From CAWFFV01 sp963814985 (lineage in GTDB: Bacteria; Chloroflexota; Ktedonobacteria; Ktedonobacterales; Ktedonobacteraceae), in NCBI GenBank assembly GCA_963814985.1, contig CAWFFV010000056.1, forward strand, positions 124,001 to 188,000: a DNA stretch of 64,000 bases, in the 5' to 3' direction. Positions 9,806 through 18,440 of this stretch are shown one piece after another (position 1 is the stretch's first letter; each line of letters starts with the position of its first letter). The notes under the pieces were generated by a model. It was given only the letters and a program-made list of their open reading frames with translations. It was not told where the DNA came from and searched no databases. The position numbers were made by a program, and so were the translations under genes.

Positions 9806-10432
9806 CTACTCTGCCATCAGTGGCTCATCGAAGTTGATGCCTTTATAGATCTCATCCATCGAGAGACGCACATCCACACAGGTCAGTTCGACGGTCGCAC
9901 CTGGGTCATAGAGCACATAGTTCCAGGTAGTCTCATCTTCTCTGCTGCGCCGGTAGATCTCAATGTGCTGTGCAAACTGGCTGACGAACACAACTTCCTG
10001 GATAGATGAGCATGCTTTATATGCCTCTAGCTTCTGACCTCTATCGGTGGATTCGGTTCCAGGGGAAAGCACTTCGATCACGATTCTGGGCAACCGTATG
10101 AGTTTATTGCCACGCCGTCGGTCTGAAATATCACACGAGACGGTTGCATCAGGATAAACGTAATGGCCCTTACCGTTTGGTTTAACGCCAATGAGGACCT
10201 GCACATCTGAACCAAATACGGTACACGGACCTGAGAGAAATTGCTCCTCGATGAAATGCGCAATATTACGGGCAATTCTGTCATGCTCGATGGAGCCACC
10301 TGACATCAGCCGGGCAACACCGTCGAGATATTCATACCTGGCGTTGGGTGTGCTCTGATCGAGCCGCAGATAGTCCTGGACAGACATTGGCCCGCCTTGT
10401 GGTGGCTCCTGTTGTTGTGGATTAGTTGTCAT
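9806..10432 (-). CDS. Uma2-family (DUF820) putative endonuclease
   Basis: A 208-residue protein of the Uma2 family, a PD-(D/E)xK nuclease fold group abundant in cyanobacteria and Chloroflexota. Visible landmarks are MSVQDYLRLDQ, YEYLDGVARLMSGGSIEHDRIA, YVYPDATV with the catalytic Asp, and IVIEVLSPGTESTDRGQKLEAY carrying the E and K positions. All catalytic positions are present, so it is probably folded and active, though the biological role of the family is unclear. ATG 10432 is preceded by GAGGAGGAAT. It stands alone. Confidence 0.85.
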   Translation of the reverse strand: MTTNPQQQEPPQGGPMSVQDYLRLDQSTPNARYEYLDGVARLMSGGSIEHDRIARNIAHFIEEQFLSGPCTVFGSDVQVLIGVKPNGKGHYVYPDATVSCDISDRRRGNKLIRLPRIVIEVLSPGTESTDRGQKLEAYKACSSIQEVVFVSQFAQHIEIYRRSREDETTWNYVLYDPGATVELTCVDVRLSMDEIYKGINFDEPLMAE

Positions 10433-10557
10433 TGCTCTATTCCTCCTCTCGCTTCCCTTTCACACATTCCTGCTAACCTTATTCTATAGACTCGCCAGCT
10501 CACTGTCAATCTGCCATAGGGATGGCTAGTCTATATTGAACTCTTCCATTTCTCTCT

Positions 10558-10735
10558 TTGCCTGCTACTGAGTTACACAACGAGGTTGTTTCACTGGACA
10601 TGCTATGGGAGATCGATCTGCGTGAGCAATTGCAGAGTGCCAGGACACTGGAGGGCCGGTTCCACATCCTTGAACAATCTCTGTTAGTGCGCCTTGCTCA
10701 GTCTCGGACAAGCCATTCTCATTCTGCGGTCACCT
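10558..10735 (+). pseudogene. Fragment of an AraC-family regulator (remnant)
   Basis: About 60 codons reading ATELHNEVVSLDMLW, then LREQLQSARTLEGRFHILEQ and LLVRLAQSRT. The order and spacing match the linker segment of AraC-type regulators (the stretch with Val-x-x-Leu-x-x-x-W and RFxxLExxLLxRL just before the HTH domain). There is no start codon context, no sensor domain before it and no AraC HTH after it; the frame runs into the 3' end of the convergent TetR gene. It looks like a leftover of a gene replaced or truncated at this locus. Confidence 0.5.
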
Positions 10736-11309
10736 TTCCCTCGATGGTTATCCAAACCCCAGGCAGAGCCAGTTGCTGGAAGATCTCTTCCATCCGTTCT
10801 GGTGAATAGGGCATCTCAGCCTCGATCCACCATTTGAGGAGAGAAAGAAAGGCCTCGGCCAGATATTGAGCCACTACTATCAAGGGAACGGAAGGGGAAT
10901 GTTTTTCTGTGTAGGTGCTCGCAAGGGTCTGTTCAATGGTTCTACTTAACGTGGTCTGCGCCATCTTCCACACCTTCTCTTCTGCGTGACCTCGCACGAG
11001 CGCTTGAAAGTGATGGGAATGCTCCTGGATATGTCGAAACAGCGCCAGGCTGGGAAGAAAACCCGGCCTGACCGTGTTCTGAGAAATCGGCTTTGAAAGC
11101 TGCCCAAGCATCTGCTCTATCAGAACCGTTTGTACATCCTCCTTATCGAAATAATGGGCGTAAAACGTCGAACTCCCGATGCCTGCCCGATCCAGAATGT
11201 CGCGAACCGTAATCGCCTCATAGCGTTTTTCCAGCAATAGTTCCATCAGAGCGGATTGTACCAGGTGGCGGGTGCGCCGAGAACGGCGATCTTGTTTCTC
11301 TAGCTTCAT
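10719..11309 (-). CDS. TetR/AcrR-family transcriptional regulator
   Basis: A 196-residue repressor-type protein. The N-terminal HTH reads RRTRHLVQSALMELLLEKRYEAITVRDI..., followed by AGIGSSTFYAHYFDKED, the TetR recognition-helix signature. The C-terminal ~130 residues form the usual helical ligand domain, with WKMAQ and FLSLLKWW in the position of TetR_C. It is divergent from the SAM methyltransferase gene, with ~145 bases between starts including an inverted repeat, so it probably controls that gene and itself. The ligand is unknown. Confidence 0.9.
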   Translation of the reverse strand: MKLEKQDRRSRRTRHLVQSALMELLLEKRYEAITVRDILDRAGIGSSTFYAHYFDKEDVQTVLIEQMLGQLSKPISQNTVRPGFLPSLALFRHIQEHSHHFQALVRGHAEEKVWKMAQTTLSRTIEQTLASTYTEKHSPSVPLIVVAQYLAEAFLSLLKWWIEAEMPYSPERMEEIFQQLALPGVWITIEGKVTAE

Positions 11310-11412
11310 GGAAGCGTTTCTCCTTTTCGGACAATTTCGCTGATGTGTGCGGTAGTGAGCATTTTCCTCTCATTGATGCTTGACCGGAAGGAACTGCTCG
11401 CTTTTAATAGAT

Positions 11413-11433
11413 ACAGATTACAGGATAGTCTGT
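11413..11433. promoter_or_regulatory. Candidate TetR operator
   Basis: ACAGATTA-CAGGA-TAGTCTGT, an inverted repeat with 7 of 8 matching positions, lying between the TetR gene and the divergent methyltransferase, 23 bases before the latter's ATG. Position and size fit a TetR-family operator; binding is inferred. Confidence 0.4.
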
Positions 11434-11455
11434 TTCTTTGAAAGGAGCAAGTTCT

Positions 11456-12169
11456 ATGCATTCGTTCACACATACTCACAGAGAAGCGGGTGAGGGGTCT
11501 GCCCACGAGAGGCGAGGGATCGTCACCATCTCAGCCTGGCTCTACGACCTGATAGTGCGGTGGTTTGTCATGCATGGCAGGGAGCAGGAGTTTCGGCAGA
11601 TGATCGCTGACCTTGCCCGGTTGCAATCCGGTGAGACGGTGCTGGATGTGGGGTGCGGCACCGGAACGCTGGCGCTGGTGGCCAAAAAGCAGGTTGGGAA
11701 AACGGGACGCGTCTGCGGCATTGACCCCTCGGTGCAATTGCTCACCAGTGCCCGCCGCAAAGCAGCGAGAGCTGGCCTTCCCATCGATTTTCAGCCTGGG
11801 GGAATCGAGCAGATCCCCTTTTCCGACCAATCGTTTGATGTCGTGCTCTCGACCTTTATGATGCATCATTTGCCTGACGACCTCAAGCGTCAGGGACTCT
11901 CTGAAATTGCCCGCGTGCTCAAAGCAGGGGGGTGTCTACTCGTGGTCGATTTCAAGCGCCCAGAGGAGTACCAGAGCCAGCCTGGACAGTTTGGCGTGGG
12001 GGCGATGGGCCTTCAAGATCTGCCTGTGCTCATGAAAGAAGCGGGATTCTCTCAGACGGAAACCGGGGAGATCCCGTTCCACGTGAGAAGTTTGGCAGCA
12101 GGGCACCAAAACTACGGCTTTGTGCTGGCGAGAAAAAGCCAGGTAGAAGAGGGAAAGGCGACCTTGTAG
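11456..12169 (+). CDS. Class I SAM-dependent methyltransferase (UbiE/Methyltransf_11 type)
   Basis: A 237-residue methyltransferase. Motif I is VLDVGCGTGTLAL, followed by GIDPS (the acidic end of strand 2), PFSDQSFDVVLSTFMMHHLP (motif IV) and RVLKAGGCLLVVDF (motif VI). It resembles UbiE/MenG and arsenite or lipid methyltransferases, but the substrate cannot be inferred. ATG 11456 has AAAGGAG 7 bases upstream; an earlier in-frame start lacks a site. It sits opposite a TetR regulator, so it is likely induced by a small molecule, as in detoxification or secondary-metabolite modification. Confidence 0.85.
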   Translation: MHSFTHTHREAGEGSAHERRGIVTISAWLYDLIVRWFVMHGREQEFRQMIADLARLQSGETVLDVGCGTGTLALVAKKQVGKTGRVCGIDPSVQLLTSARRKAARAGLPIDFQPGGIEQIPFSDQSFDVVLSTFMMHHLPDDLKRQGLSEIARVLKAGGCLLVVDFKRPEEYQSQPGQFGVGAMGLQDLPVLMKEAGFSQTETGEIPFHVRSLAAGHQNYGFVLARKSQVEEGKATL

Positions 12170-12241
12170 TGGGTCTCCTCACCTGTCACCTCAGCACAGA
12201 GGAAATTTGTGCTGAGGTCACACTGAGGTAAGGCTCACATC

Positions 12242-14125
12242 TTATACGATCTTAAATAACTTGAAATTACTAAAACTTCCTTCGCCAAGGACTGTGGGGG
12301 CCAGGGTACCAGCTGCAAGGGCAAGTTGTCCGCTGCTATACAGATGATCCTGGACCTCTCCTACGAAATTATCATTGATGTAAATTTTGAAACCTGGACC
12401 ATGTGCAATAACCAGTAAGGTATTTTTTTGACCGACTGGCAAAATAGCATTGCTTATTGTAGCTTTGATAAGATAGATATAGTTTGCCTCTGCCCCTATA
12501 TCATGACGACGGAAGAAAAACTGACCCTGGTTATTAATCTCAAAATCGTAGAATTGTTCACCGTTGAGGCGCAAGACAAGACCTGCGCTATTGCCTGAGA
12601 GTAGCGCAACATCGACCTCTACCGTTGCATCGCCCACCTGCTGCCCAAGCAGCGGACAAGGACGTAGAAAGTTGCTTTGTTGCACATTGACGTGATAGCT
12701 ACCATTGCTAAAGAAACAGTCCGTTTGATTCTCTGTCCAGCGTCCATGCGTATTGTGTGCCAGACTGTCTATCAGGACTGGCACACCATTTATCGCTTTG
12801 TTGACCGCGCTTGCCGTTGCAGCTTGCCGGGTAACCTGATCATTTCCATTCATAGCTGCATGTATCGCTGCTCCTGGCACATTGGCAGCAGAGCGGGAGA
12901 GATAGTAAAAGTAACTCATCGGTAGCACAATAAAGAGCAAAAGTCCAAAGGCGATGATACTAACCGCTAAGGTCGTTTGTCGGCATGACTTGCCATAAAT
13001 CTGATGAGCTTTCTGACGTTGGTATCTGGGCAATGACGTAACAGGGCCACGAATTTTCTTTGGCGGCTGCACTGGCAGTGATGGCAGTGATATCCCACCA
13101 ACGGCAGGTATGTGCATCGGCCTCATGGTGGGTATGGCTAGAAAATTTCCTGGCAGAACGACTTTTTTACGCCATGGCCCTGCCAGCCGTATCCTCCGGG
13201 CTGCAATAGCTGGCGAAGTATATACCAGTGGTTCCAATCGCCCAATAAATTTGGCAACGCTGGCCTGTATGCCATTATTAGAGGATTGTGCTTCCTCTGC
13301 TTCACATTCCTCTGCTGCATAGACAGCTTTTCGATAGGCGTCAGCCAACTCTCTGGCCGTTCGAAAACGGCGGCGTGGATCTTTGTCTAAGCCACACAGA
13401 ATGACTTTGTCAATAGTGCAAGAAAGTTGTGGGTTATGCTGTGAAGGTGGCAATGGATACTCACGGATATGCTTCCAGAAGACTGCCACTGCCGTATCTG
13501 CCATGAACGGAACACACCCGGTGATCATTTCATAGAGCAAAATAGCCAATGCATAAATATCAGTGCTGACAGTAGCTGGACCATCCGCGAGATCAGGTGC
13601 CATATATTCTGGTGTACCCAGCAATACCCCTGCCTGTGTGAGTTCGCTACTATCTTCTAGCACCTTTGCCAGTCCAAAATCTGCCAGGTATGCATAATGA
13701 TCATCCCGCAAAAGGATATTCGAGGGCTTGATATCCCGGTGGAGAACGCCACGATCATGAGCAAATTGTAAGGCTTCAGCGATCTGATCCAGCATTTGGC
13801 TGGCTTCTTCCGCTCCAAGTGGTCCATTTATCAGGAGATCTCGTAGTGTCCCGGCAGGAGTATAGAGCATCACCAGATAATGCAATTGTTCTCGCTCATT
13901 GTAGTCAAATACAGGTAAGATATGATCATGGGCAAGTTTACTGATAGCTTCGGCTTCACGTCGAAAACGCTCGAGATAGTCTGCATTCGTCCCACGCATA
14001 ACTTTTACCGCAACCTCACAGTCTCTCTCCCTATCATAAGCAAGATAGACTTCCGCCATTCCACCATACCCTAATCGGCGCTGGAGATGGTAAGGACCTA
14101 ATATTGTTCCCTCTAGCCCTGGCAT
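12242..14125 (-). CDS. Membrane Ser/Thr protein kinase with extracellular LamG/DUF1080-like domain
   Basis: A ~627-residue Hanks-type kinase. The kinase domain (about residues 10-270) has the glycine loop LGYGGMAEVYLAYD, catalytic Lys in VAVKVM, HRDIKPSNILL with catalytic Asp, DFGLAK and GTPEYMAPD. After a ~130-residue basic/proline linker comes one membrane span (LAVSIIAFGLLLFIVLPMSYFYYL). The outer ~200 residues look like a beta-sandwich (concanavalin/LamG or DUF1080 type) with cysteine pairs, for example DCFF and RPCPLLG, and could bind sugar or wall material. There are no PASTA repeats. I chose ATG 14125 (AAGGA upstream, start MPGLEGT) over an in-frame ATG at 14176. Confidence 0.85.
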   Translation of the reverse strand: MPGLEGTILGPYHLQRRLGYGGMAEVYLAYDRERDCEVAVKVMRGTNADYLERFRREAEAISKLAHDHILPVFDYNEREQLHYLVMLYTPAGTLRDLLINGPLGAEEASQMLDQIAEALQFAHDRGVLHRDIKPSNILLRDDHYAYLADFGLAKVLEDSSELTQAGVLLGTPEYMAPDLADGPATVSTDIYALAILLYEMITGCVPFMADTAVAVFWKHIREYPLPPSQHNPQLSCTIDKVILCGLDKDPRRRFRTARELADAYRKAVYAAEECEAEEAQSSNNGIQASVAKFIGRLEPLVYTSPAIAARRIRLAGPWRKKVVLPGNFLAIPTMRPMHIPAVGGISLPSLPVQPPKKIRGPVTSLPRYQRQKAHQIYGKSCRQTTLAVSIIAFGLLLFIVLPMSYFYYLSRSAANVPGAAIHAAMNGNDQVTRQAATASAVNKAINGVPVLIDSLAHNTHGRWTENQTDCFFSNGSYHVNVQQSNFLRPCPLLGQQVGDATVEVDVALLSGNSAGLVLRLNGEQFYDFEINNQGQFFFRRHDIGAEANYIYLIKATISNAILPVGQKNTLLVIAHGPGFKIYINDNFVGEVQDHLYSSGQLALAAGTLAPTVLGEGSFSNFKLFKIV

Positions 14126-14291
14126 ACCGTGTTCCTTACAATAGCTTTTATTGATCAATGCACCTGTAACACGCATAGGAGATGGGTTGATAGATACACA
14201 ACGGGAGGACCGTGCAGTGAAATAAACCTTTTTTTCTTACCCAACTATGGTACAATTGCCGCCAAATAATGCAGAAGCAAAGGAGACTTGT

Positions 14292-14648
14292 ATGCCCGAC
14301 CGTATCGTCTATTCTACAGATGGCGGAAGAATGACCATCTGCCCCACCTGTGGACAATCTTACAAAACTTGCCGTTGTGGTCAACCAGCAACAACAACAA
14401 AGAAAAGTGATGGCATTGTACGTGTAATGCGTGACCGTAAGCAGCGTGGCGGCAAAACGGTTACGGTCATTACTGGGGTGCCAGCCAATGACGAGGCGCT
14501 GACTACCCTGGCTCAGCAACTCAAAAAACTCTGTGGTTCTGGTGGTACAGTCAAAGATGGTAGTATCGAAATTCAGGGTGATCATTGCGAGAAAGTCCAG
14601 GCCAAACTCACCGAGTTGGGATACAAAGTCAAGCATGCCGGTGGTTAA
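14292..14648 (+). CDS. SUI1/YciH-type translation factor with N-terminal zinc ribbon
   Basis: A 118-residue protein homologous to eIF1 (SUI1), whose bacterial forms (YciH) affect initiation fidelity. The C-terminal ~75 residues hold the SUI1 core: VRVMRDRKQRGGKTVTVITG, then LKKLCGSGGTVKDGSIEIQGDH. The first ~35 residues hold CPTCGQSYKTCRC, a compact cysteine cluster likely to bind zinc. AAAGGAGA lies just before the ATG; an earlier in-frame start has no site. It is followed 3 bases after its stop by a 34-bp perfect hairpin. Confidence 0.85.
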   Translation: MPDRIVYSTDGGRMTICPTCGQSYKTCRCGQPATTTKKSDGIVRVMRDRKQRGGKTVTVITGVPANDEALTTLAQQLKKLCGSGGTVKDGSIEIQGDHCEKVQAKLTELGYKVKHAGG

Positions 14649-14651
14649 CTC

Positions 14652-14724
14652 CTCGACTTCAAAAATGATAAGAAAAGGGAAACGTCCGAGACGTTTCCCT
14701 TTTCTTATCATTTTTGAAGTCGAG
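14652..14724. terminator. Perfect 34-bp hairpin with 5-base loop
   Basis: The arms 14652-14685 and 14691-14724 are exact reverse complements; the loop is CCGAG. It begins 3 bases after the SUI1-family stop codon. The arms contain A- and T-rich tracts, so the right arm may double as a U-rich terminator. It belongs with the gene-end palindromes of this window but lacks their TTGCG-G-CGCAA centre. Confidence 0.75.
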
Positions 14725-14817
14725 CGTTTCCGTTTTTTCAGGTCCTTCTAAGAATAGCAGGATGTAAGGTGATCTAGTATCTGGTTTGCACAGAGGCGTA
14801 TATGAGAGAGGATATGT

Positions 14818-15285
14818 ATGAACATCGACGAGCAATTTGAAAACTTCCTGGCAGATTTAGGAGTAGAGATGGAACGTCCTGACGATATGCGCTATACTAG
14901 TGACTCCATTCCAGAGATATCCATTTTTCAGGCCTCGCGTGATCATTATGGAGTCTTCTATCGTCTTGACATCGTTGACCGAAAACCAGAGTTACGTATT
15001 ATGGTTCCAACCGATAAGGGCGATACAAAAATGGATATCTATCTTGTTCGGTTGAATACACAAACTCCCCTTCATCTGTGTATTGCTGAGATGTCTGTCT
15101 ATGAGGGAAGCGCCGCCTATGAACATGGACGTGAGGGGACACTACACCATCTCTTATATGCCATTGCTGAAATGATGAAACAGCTTTTCTGGGCTGGCGA
15201 TATGCAACGTTTGAGCTTTCCTTCTGAGATTGAGGTCTCTCCACTTCTCTTGTACGATGAGAAAAAGATGAGACGAAAGCATTAG
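14818..15285 (+). CDS. Hypothetical protein, possibly YbjN-like
   Basis: A 155-residue soluble, acidic N-terminal protein starting MNIDEQFENFLADLGVEME. Alternating strands and helices (VFYRLDIVD, ELRIMVPTDKG, DIYLVRLNTQTPLHLCIAEM) suggest a small alpha/beta fold as in YbjN or type III chaperone-like domains; this is a loose resemblance, not an identification. No membrane span or signal peptide. ATG 14818 follows GAGAGGATATGT. The next gene starts ~100 bases later on the same strand. Confidence 0.55.
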   Translation: MNIDEQFENFLADLGVEMERPDDMRYTSDSIPEISIFQASRDHYGVFYRLDIVDRKPELRIMVPTDKGDTKMDIYLVRLNTQTPLHLCIAEMSVYEGSAAYEHGREGTLHHLLYAIAEMMKQLFWAGDMQRLSFPSEIEVSPLLLYDEKKMRRKH

Positions 15286-15385
15286 CAGAGTCAAACAGGA
15301 AACCAAATAGGGAGTTTTGTTCCTGATTTTGGTCGATTTTACCTTTCTATGGTAAACTACCCTTATCATGGAAAGGAATCACAGC

Positions 15386-16045
15386 ATGACTAGTAATATA
15401 GATACTGTAGGGCGGGAAGTCATAGATCACCTGGCACTAAAACATACGGCACGTGAGCGGGCGCTCCCCAAGTCACGTGCCACCATTCGCTACTGTGCCA
15501 ATAGTATTCGTGCCACACATCGACAGGAGTCCCAGACCGCTGCAGACCTGATGAACCACGCTGCTACTCTACTGGCAGAAATGGCTGCCGACTTACAAGA
15601 TCACCAGGATATCTACTATGCTGGTTTTGTACAGGATGCACAAAAAGAATATGCTGAAGCAGCCTCCTTCGCTGCGTTAACTCAGCACCGCCCCTTACCA
15701 ACAGCCAGCGAACTTTCGATAGGCCATGCTGCATACCTGAATGGACTTGCAGAAGCGGTAGGTGAGTTGAGACGCTATGTTCTGGATCAATTGCGCCGTG
15801 GACATCTAGATGACAGTGAAATCTTCCTACGCTACATGGATGATATCTATGCGCTCCTGATCACCGTTGATTTTCCTGACGCCATTACCGCAGGGCTACG
15901 GCGTACAACCGATGCCACACGAGGTATTTTAGAGAAAACTCGTGGAGATCTGACAGCCACCATGAATCAGGCACATCTAGAGCGATCAATGCTTGCCTTG
16001 CGGCAAGAACTACAAAGGTACGCTCGTGATAGTGAGGCTCACTGA
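15386..16045 (+). CDS. Translin-family protein
   Basis: A ~219-residue all-helical protein. It shows the translin/TRAX pattern: an early basic helix (RERALPKSRATIRYCANSIR), EAASFAALTQHRPLPTASEL, then YLNGLAEAVGELRRYVLDQ, YMDDIYALLITVDFPDAITAGLRR and ILEKTRGDLT. The D(F/Y)PDAxTxGLRRxxD word near the C-terminus is typical of archaeal and bacterial translins. Eukaryotic translin binds single-stranded nucleic acid, and with TRAX forms the RNase C3PO; the role in bacteria is not known. I chose ATG 15386 because GAAAGGAA precedes it. The TRAX catalytic acidic residues cannot be assigned confidently. Confidence 0.75.
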   Translation: MTSNIDTVGREVIDHLALKHTARERALPKSRATIRYCANSIRATHRQESQTAADLMNHAATLLAEMAADLQDHQDIYYAGFVQDAQKEYAEAASFAALTQHRPLPTASELSIGHAAYLNGLAEAVGELRRYVLDQLRRGHLDDSEIFLRYMDDIYALLITVDFPDAITAGLRRTTDATRGILEKTRGDLTATMNQAHLERSMLALRQELQRYARDSEAH

Positions 16046-16300
16046 AAAGCTTTTTTTAAATAGCTCACTTTCCCAGTTTTGTATACTATCCATAGTATCC
16101 ACTCGTGTGTTTATATATGGGGAACTTTTTTCTTGTAAGACCTATCATTTTGTGCACCCGCACCTATAATAGTATAAACTGTAGAGGTATCTCTGACAGG
16201 TTTCCTGGTGTCTAAAACAAAGGAGGAAAAGAAACGCCACAGAGGAAACTTGTACTGAATATCTCCTTACAGTAATCCAGTAACGCCAAGAGGGGGGCGT

Positions 16301-17569
16301 ATGGAAAACGAAAAATTGAAAACTATTGACCAGCCTGCGTCTAAAGCAATGACGTCAACTCAGGTAGTTGTAGCTGATTCAGCACAACACGAAGAATTGA
16401 AAACTATTGACCAGCCTGCACCTCAAGCAATGACGTCAACCCATGTAGTCATAGCTGATTCAGTTCAAGCCGACGAGGTGCCGACAATCGCTTTAGCATC
16501 TCTGTACACTATTAGTGCGCTTCAACCTGAAATCGCTGTCCACTCGGTCGCCTCCACGCGAGTTGTAAGTACACCTACACCACTCGCGGTCCGCCCTTTG
16601 GAGCATCGGCGTAGTCTTCGCGAATGGCTCAGTGTCTGCTGGGATGGCATACGTCCCGCCTATCTTCCTTTGTCTGTGCTACCAGTTCTTGTCGGCAGTA
16701 TATTGGCATGGACACAGACCGTCACTCAGCAAGAGCCTTTTGGTGCTTTCCACTTGATGAATTTTCTGGGCGTGATTGTTGCCGTGCTCTTGCTTCAAGT
16801 CGGGGCACATCTCGTCAATGACTATTATGATTATCTGCATGGTATTGATACAGCTAATCCATTTGGTCCCGGTGGCCTGATTCAACAAGGTCTTATTAAG
16901 CCAACTCGTGTTCTGACTTTTGGGCTGGGGCTACTCGGCGTAGGGGCAATAGTTGGCATAGTCGTCGCCACAACGAGTCCACTGCTTTATGTGTTTGGTC
17001 TCATCGGGCTGTTATGTGCATTCTTTTACAGTGCCACTTCACGCTCACTAGCCTCAATAGAACTGGGAGAACTGGTCACTTTTTGTGTCTTTGGTCCCGT
17101 GATCACAATGGGAGCATATCTGGTACAACTTGGGCACCTGACCCCAACGGCATTTTTCTACAGTTTACCCCTGGGCCTCTTTGCAGCAGCGGTTACCCAC
17201 GCAAATAATATGCGCGATCTGGAAAGCGATACCCATGCAGGCAAGCACACGATCGCCTCGCGGCTCGGTACAACATGGAGCCGAGTCTACTTCCTCTGTT
17301 TACTTATTGGTGCATATCTTGCCATCGTTACCCTGGGTATCCCACACAACACGCCACATTTGCTGCTGATTACCCTGTGGACACTCCCAGGTCTGGTTGT
17401 GGTCACTAATAGTGTGTTGCGAGCAGACACGCTAGTAGGTTTCCATCTTGTTATGCATGAGACACTCAAGCTTGAAACTCTCTTCACAATTTTGTGGTTG
17501 ATTGCTCTTATTGTATGGACGATAATTCTTGTACTGCCTAGCATCCCAACGCATCTCTTGCCAACGTAA
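16301..17569 (+). CDS. UbiA-family prenyltransferase, MenA-like
   Basis: A 422-residue integral membrane enzyme. From about residue 105 it is a UbiA-fold prenyltransferase with 8-9 membrane spans: the first Asp-rich motif NDYYDYLHGID and the second, NNMRDLESD, bind the prenyl diphosphate through Mg. RPAYLPLSVLPVLVGS at the start and NPFGPGGLIQQGLI fit 1,4-dihydroxy-2-naphthoate polyprenyltransferase (menaquinone synthesis), so MenA is the best guess. The first ~100 residues are an unusual soluble extension that contains a 27-residue repeat twice. AGAGGGGGG precedes the ATG. Confidence 0.8.
   Translation: MENEKLKTIDQPASKAMTSTQVVVADSAQHEELKTIDQPAPQAMTSTHVVIADSVQADEVPTIALASLYTISALQPEIAVHSVASTRVVSTPTPLAVRPLEHRRSLREWLSVCWDGIRPAYLPLSVLPVLVGSILAWTQTVTQQEPFGAFHLMNFLGVIVAVLLLQVGAHLVNDYYDYLHGIDTANPFGPGGLIQQGLIKPTRVLTFGLGLLGVGAIVGIVVATTSPLLYVFGLIGLLCAFFYSATSRSLASIELGELVTFCVFGPVITMGAYLVQLGHLTPTAFFYSLPLGLFAAAVTHANNMRDLESDTHAGKHTIASRLGTTWSRVYFLCLLIGAYLAIVTLGIPHNTPHLLLITLWTLPGLVVVTNSVLRADTLVGFHLVMHETLKLETLFTILWLIALIVWTIILVLPSIPTHLLPT
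16315..16476 (+). repeat. In-frame 81-base tandem repeat in the MenA-like gene
   Basis: Two copies of an 81-base unit, starting at 16315 and 16396, encode LKTIDQPA..AMTST.VV.ADS.Q twice with few differences. It makes most of the N-terminal extension of the prenyltransferase. Recent duplication is likely because synonymous differences are few. Confidence 0.75.
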
Positions 17570-17800
17570 CTTACAGAGATCAATACATCTGGTCAGCTAC
17601 CACAGAAGGCTCAGTAATAATACTCCCTCCCAAGCCATTTACAACCTTGAAACACTGTGTTACACTTCGGATAGGGTTTTCAGGCCTGGCGGGGGAGATC
17701 TAAAAAGGGTGGGGTTGTCTCCCTGCGATGAACGAAGCTTTGTGATCTTGAGAGTCGGGTCAGGATCACTGTTTGCGGTTGTTTCACAAGGAGGTGCTCT

Positions 17801-18241
17801 ATGGCTGGCTGGGAAGAAGAACTGGCTGTGCTACTTAGTGAGCTAGGTGTCAAGCAAGAGGAACCCAAGGCTCACCTCCGGCCTATTCGTAAGCCGATAC
17901 GCGGCGATGTCAAACGGCGAGAGCATTTGGCAGACGCCCTGTTTTGGAATGGGACTCGTGAAGGGGCGGATGACAACGATGCCTGGATCAATGATCTGAG
18001 TGTGATGCGTCATGAAATCGATTCTATTGTCAATCAAGTTGTCCTTCTGATGCAGCGCGGAGGCCTTGATACCTCCACCAAAGAAGATGTTCTAGTAGTA
18101 CTACGTGCCCTACGCCGCCGGGCTTCAGTCACCCAGCAGGCCGCTACCAGTGATGAAGCTTATTTAGAATCTGCTTCTGCTATGTTGCACTTCTGCCGTC
18201 TTGTTCTCCAATTGAGCGAGTTTGCCACTGAGGACTCTTAA
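17801..18241 (+). CDS. Hypothetical small alpha-helical protein
   Basis: A 146-residue soluble protein, start MAGWEEELAVLLSELGV, with a strong AAGGAGG site 6 bases before the ATG. It is predicted to be mostly helical, without signal peptide or membrane span; ALFWNGTREGADDNDAWINDLS sits in the middle and RALRRRASVTQQAA near the end. I do not recognise the family. It lies between the MenA-like gene and another unknown gene on the same strand. Confidence 0.6.
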   Translation: MAGWEEELAVLLSELGVKQEEPKAHLRPIRKPIRGDVKRREHLADALFWNGTREGADDNDAWINDLSVMRHEIDSIVNQVVLLMQRGGLDTSTKEDVLVVLRALRRRASVTQQAATSDEAYLESASAMLHFCRLVLQLSEFATEDS

Positions 18242-18440
18242 ATATCCTTCCTTCTGGCTGCTTGCCTTCGGATGCTTCTGGGAGCCTGGATCTAATATAA
18301 TTCCAGGTAGTCCTTTGTGGCTTGAAGCTTTTTTCAGTCATCAGACTATTCATCGATCTGATGGATACAGTTACGAGAAAGGAGATGCGACGTTCCCTCC
18401 CACCGTCTGAACGCGGGTGGGTCTCCACGTCGCACGAGTG

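Noticed and set aside
14148..14711. Minus-strand open frame across the SUI1 gene and hairpin
   Set aside because: It is antisense to a well-supported gene and passes through a perfect hairpin.
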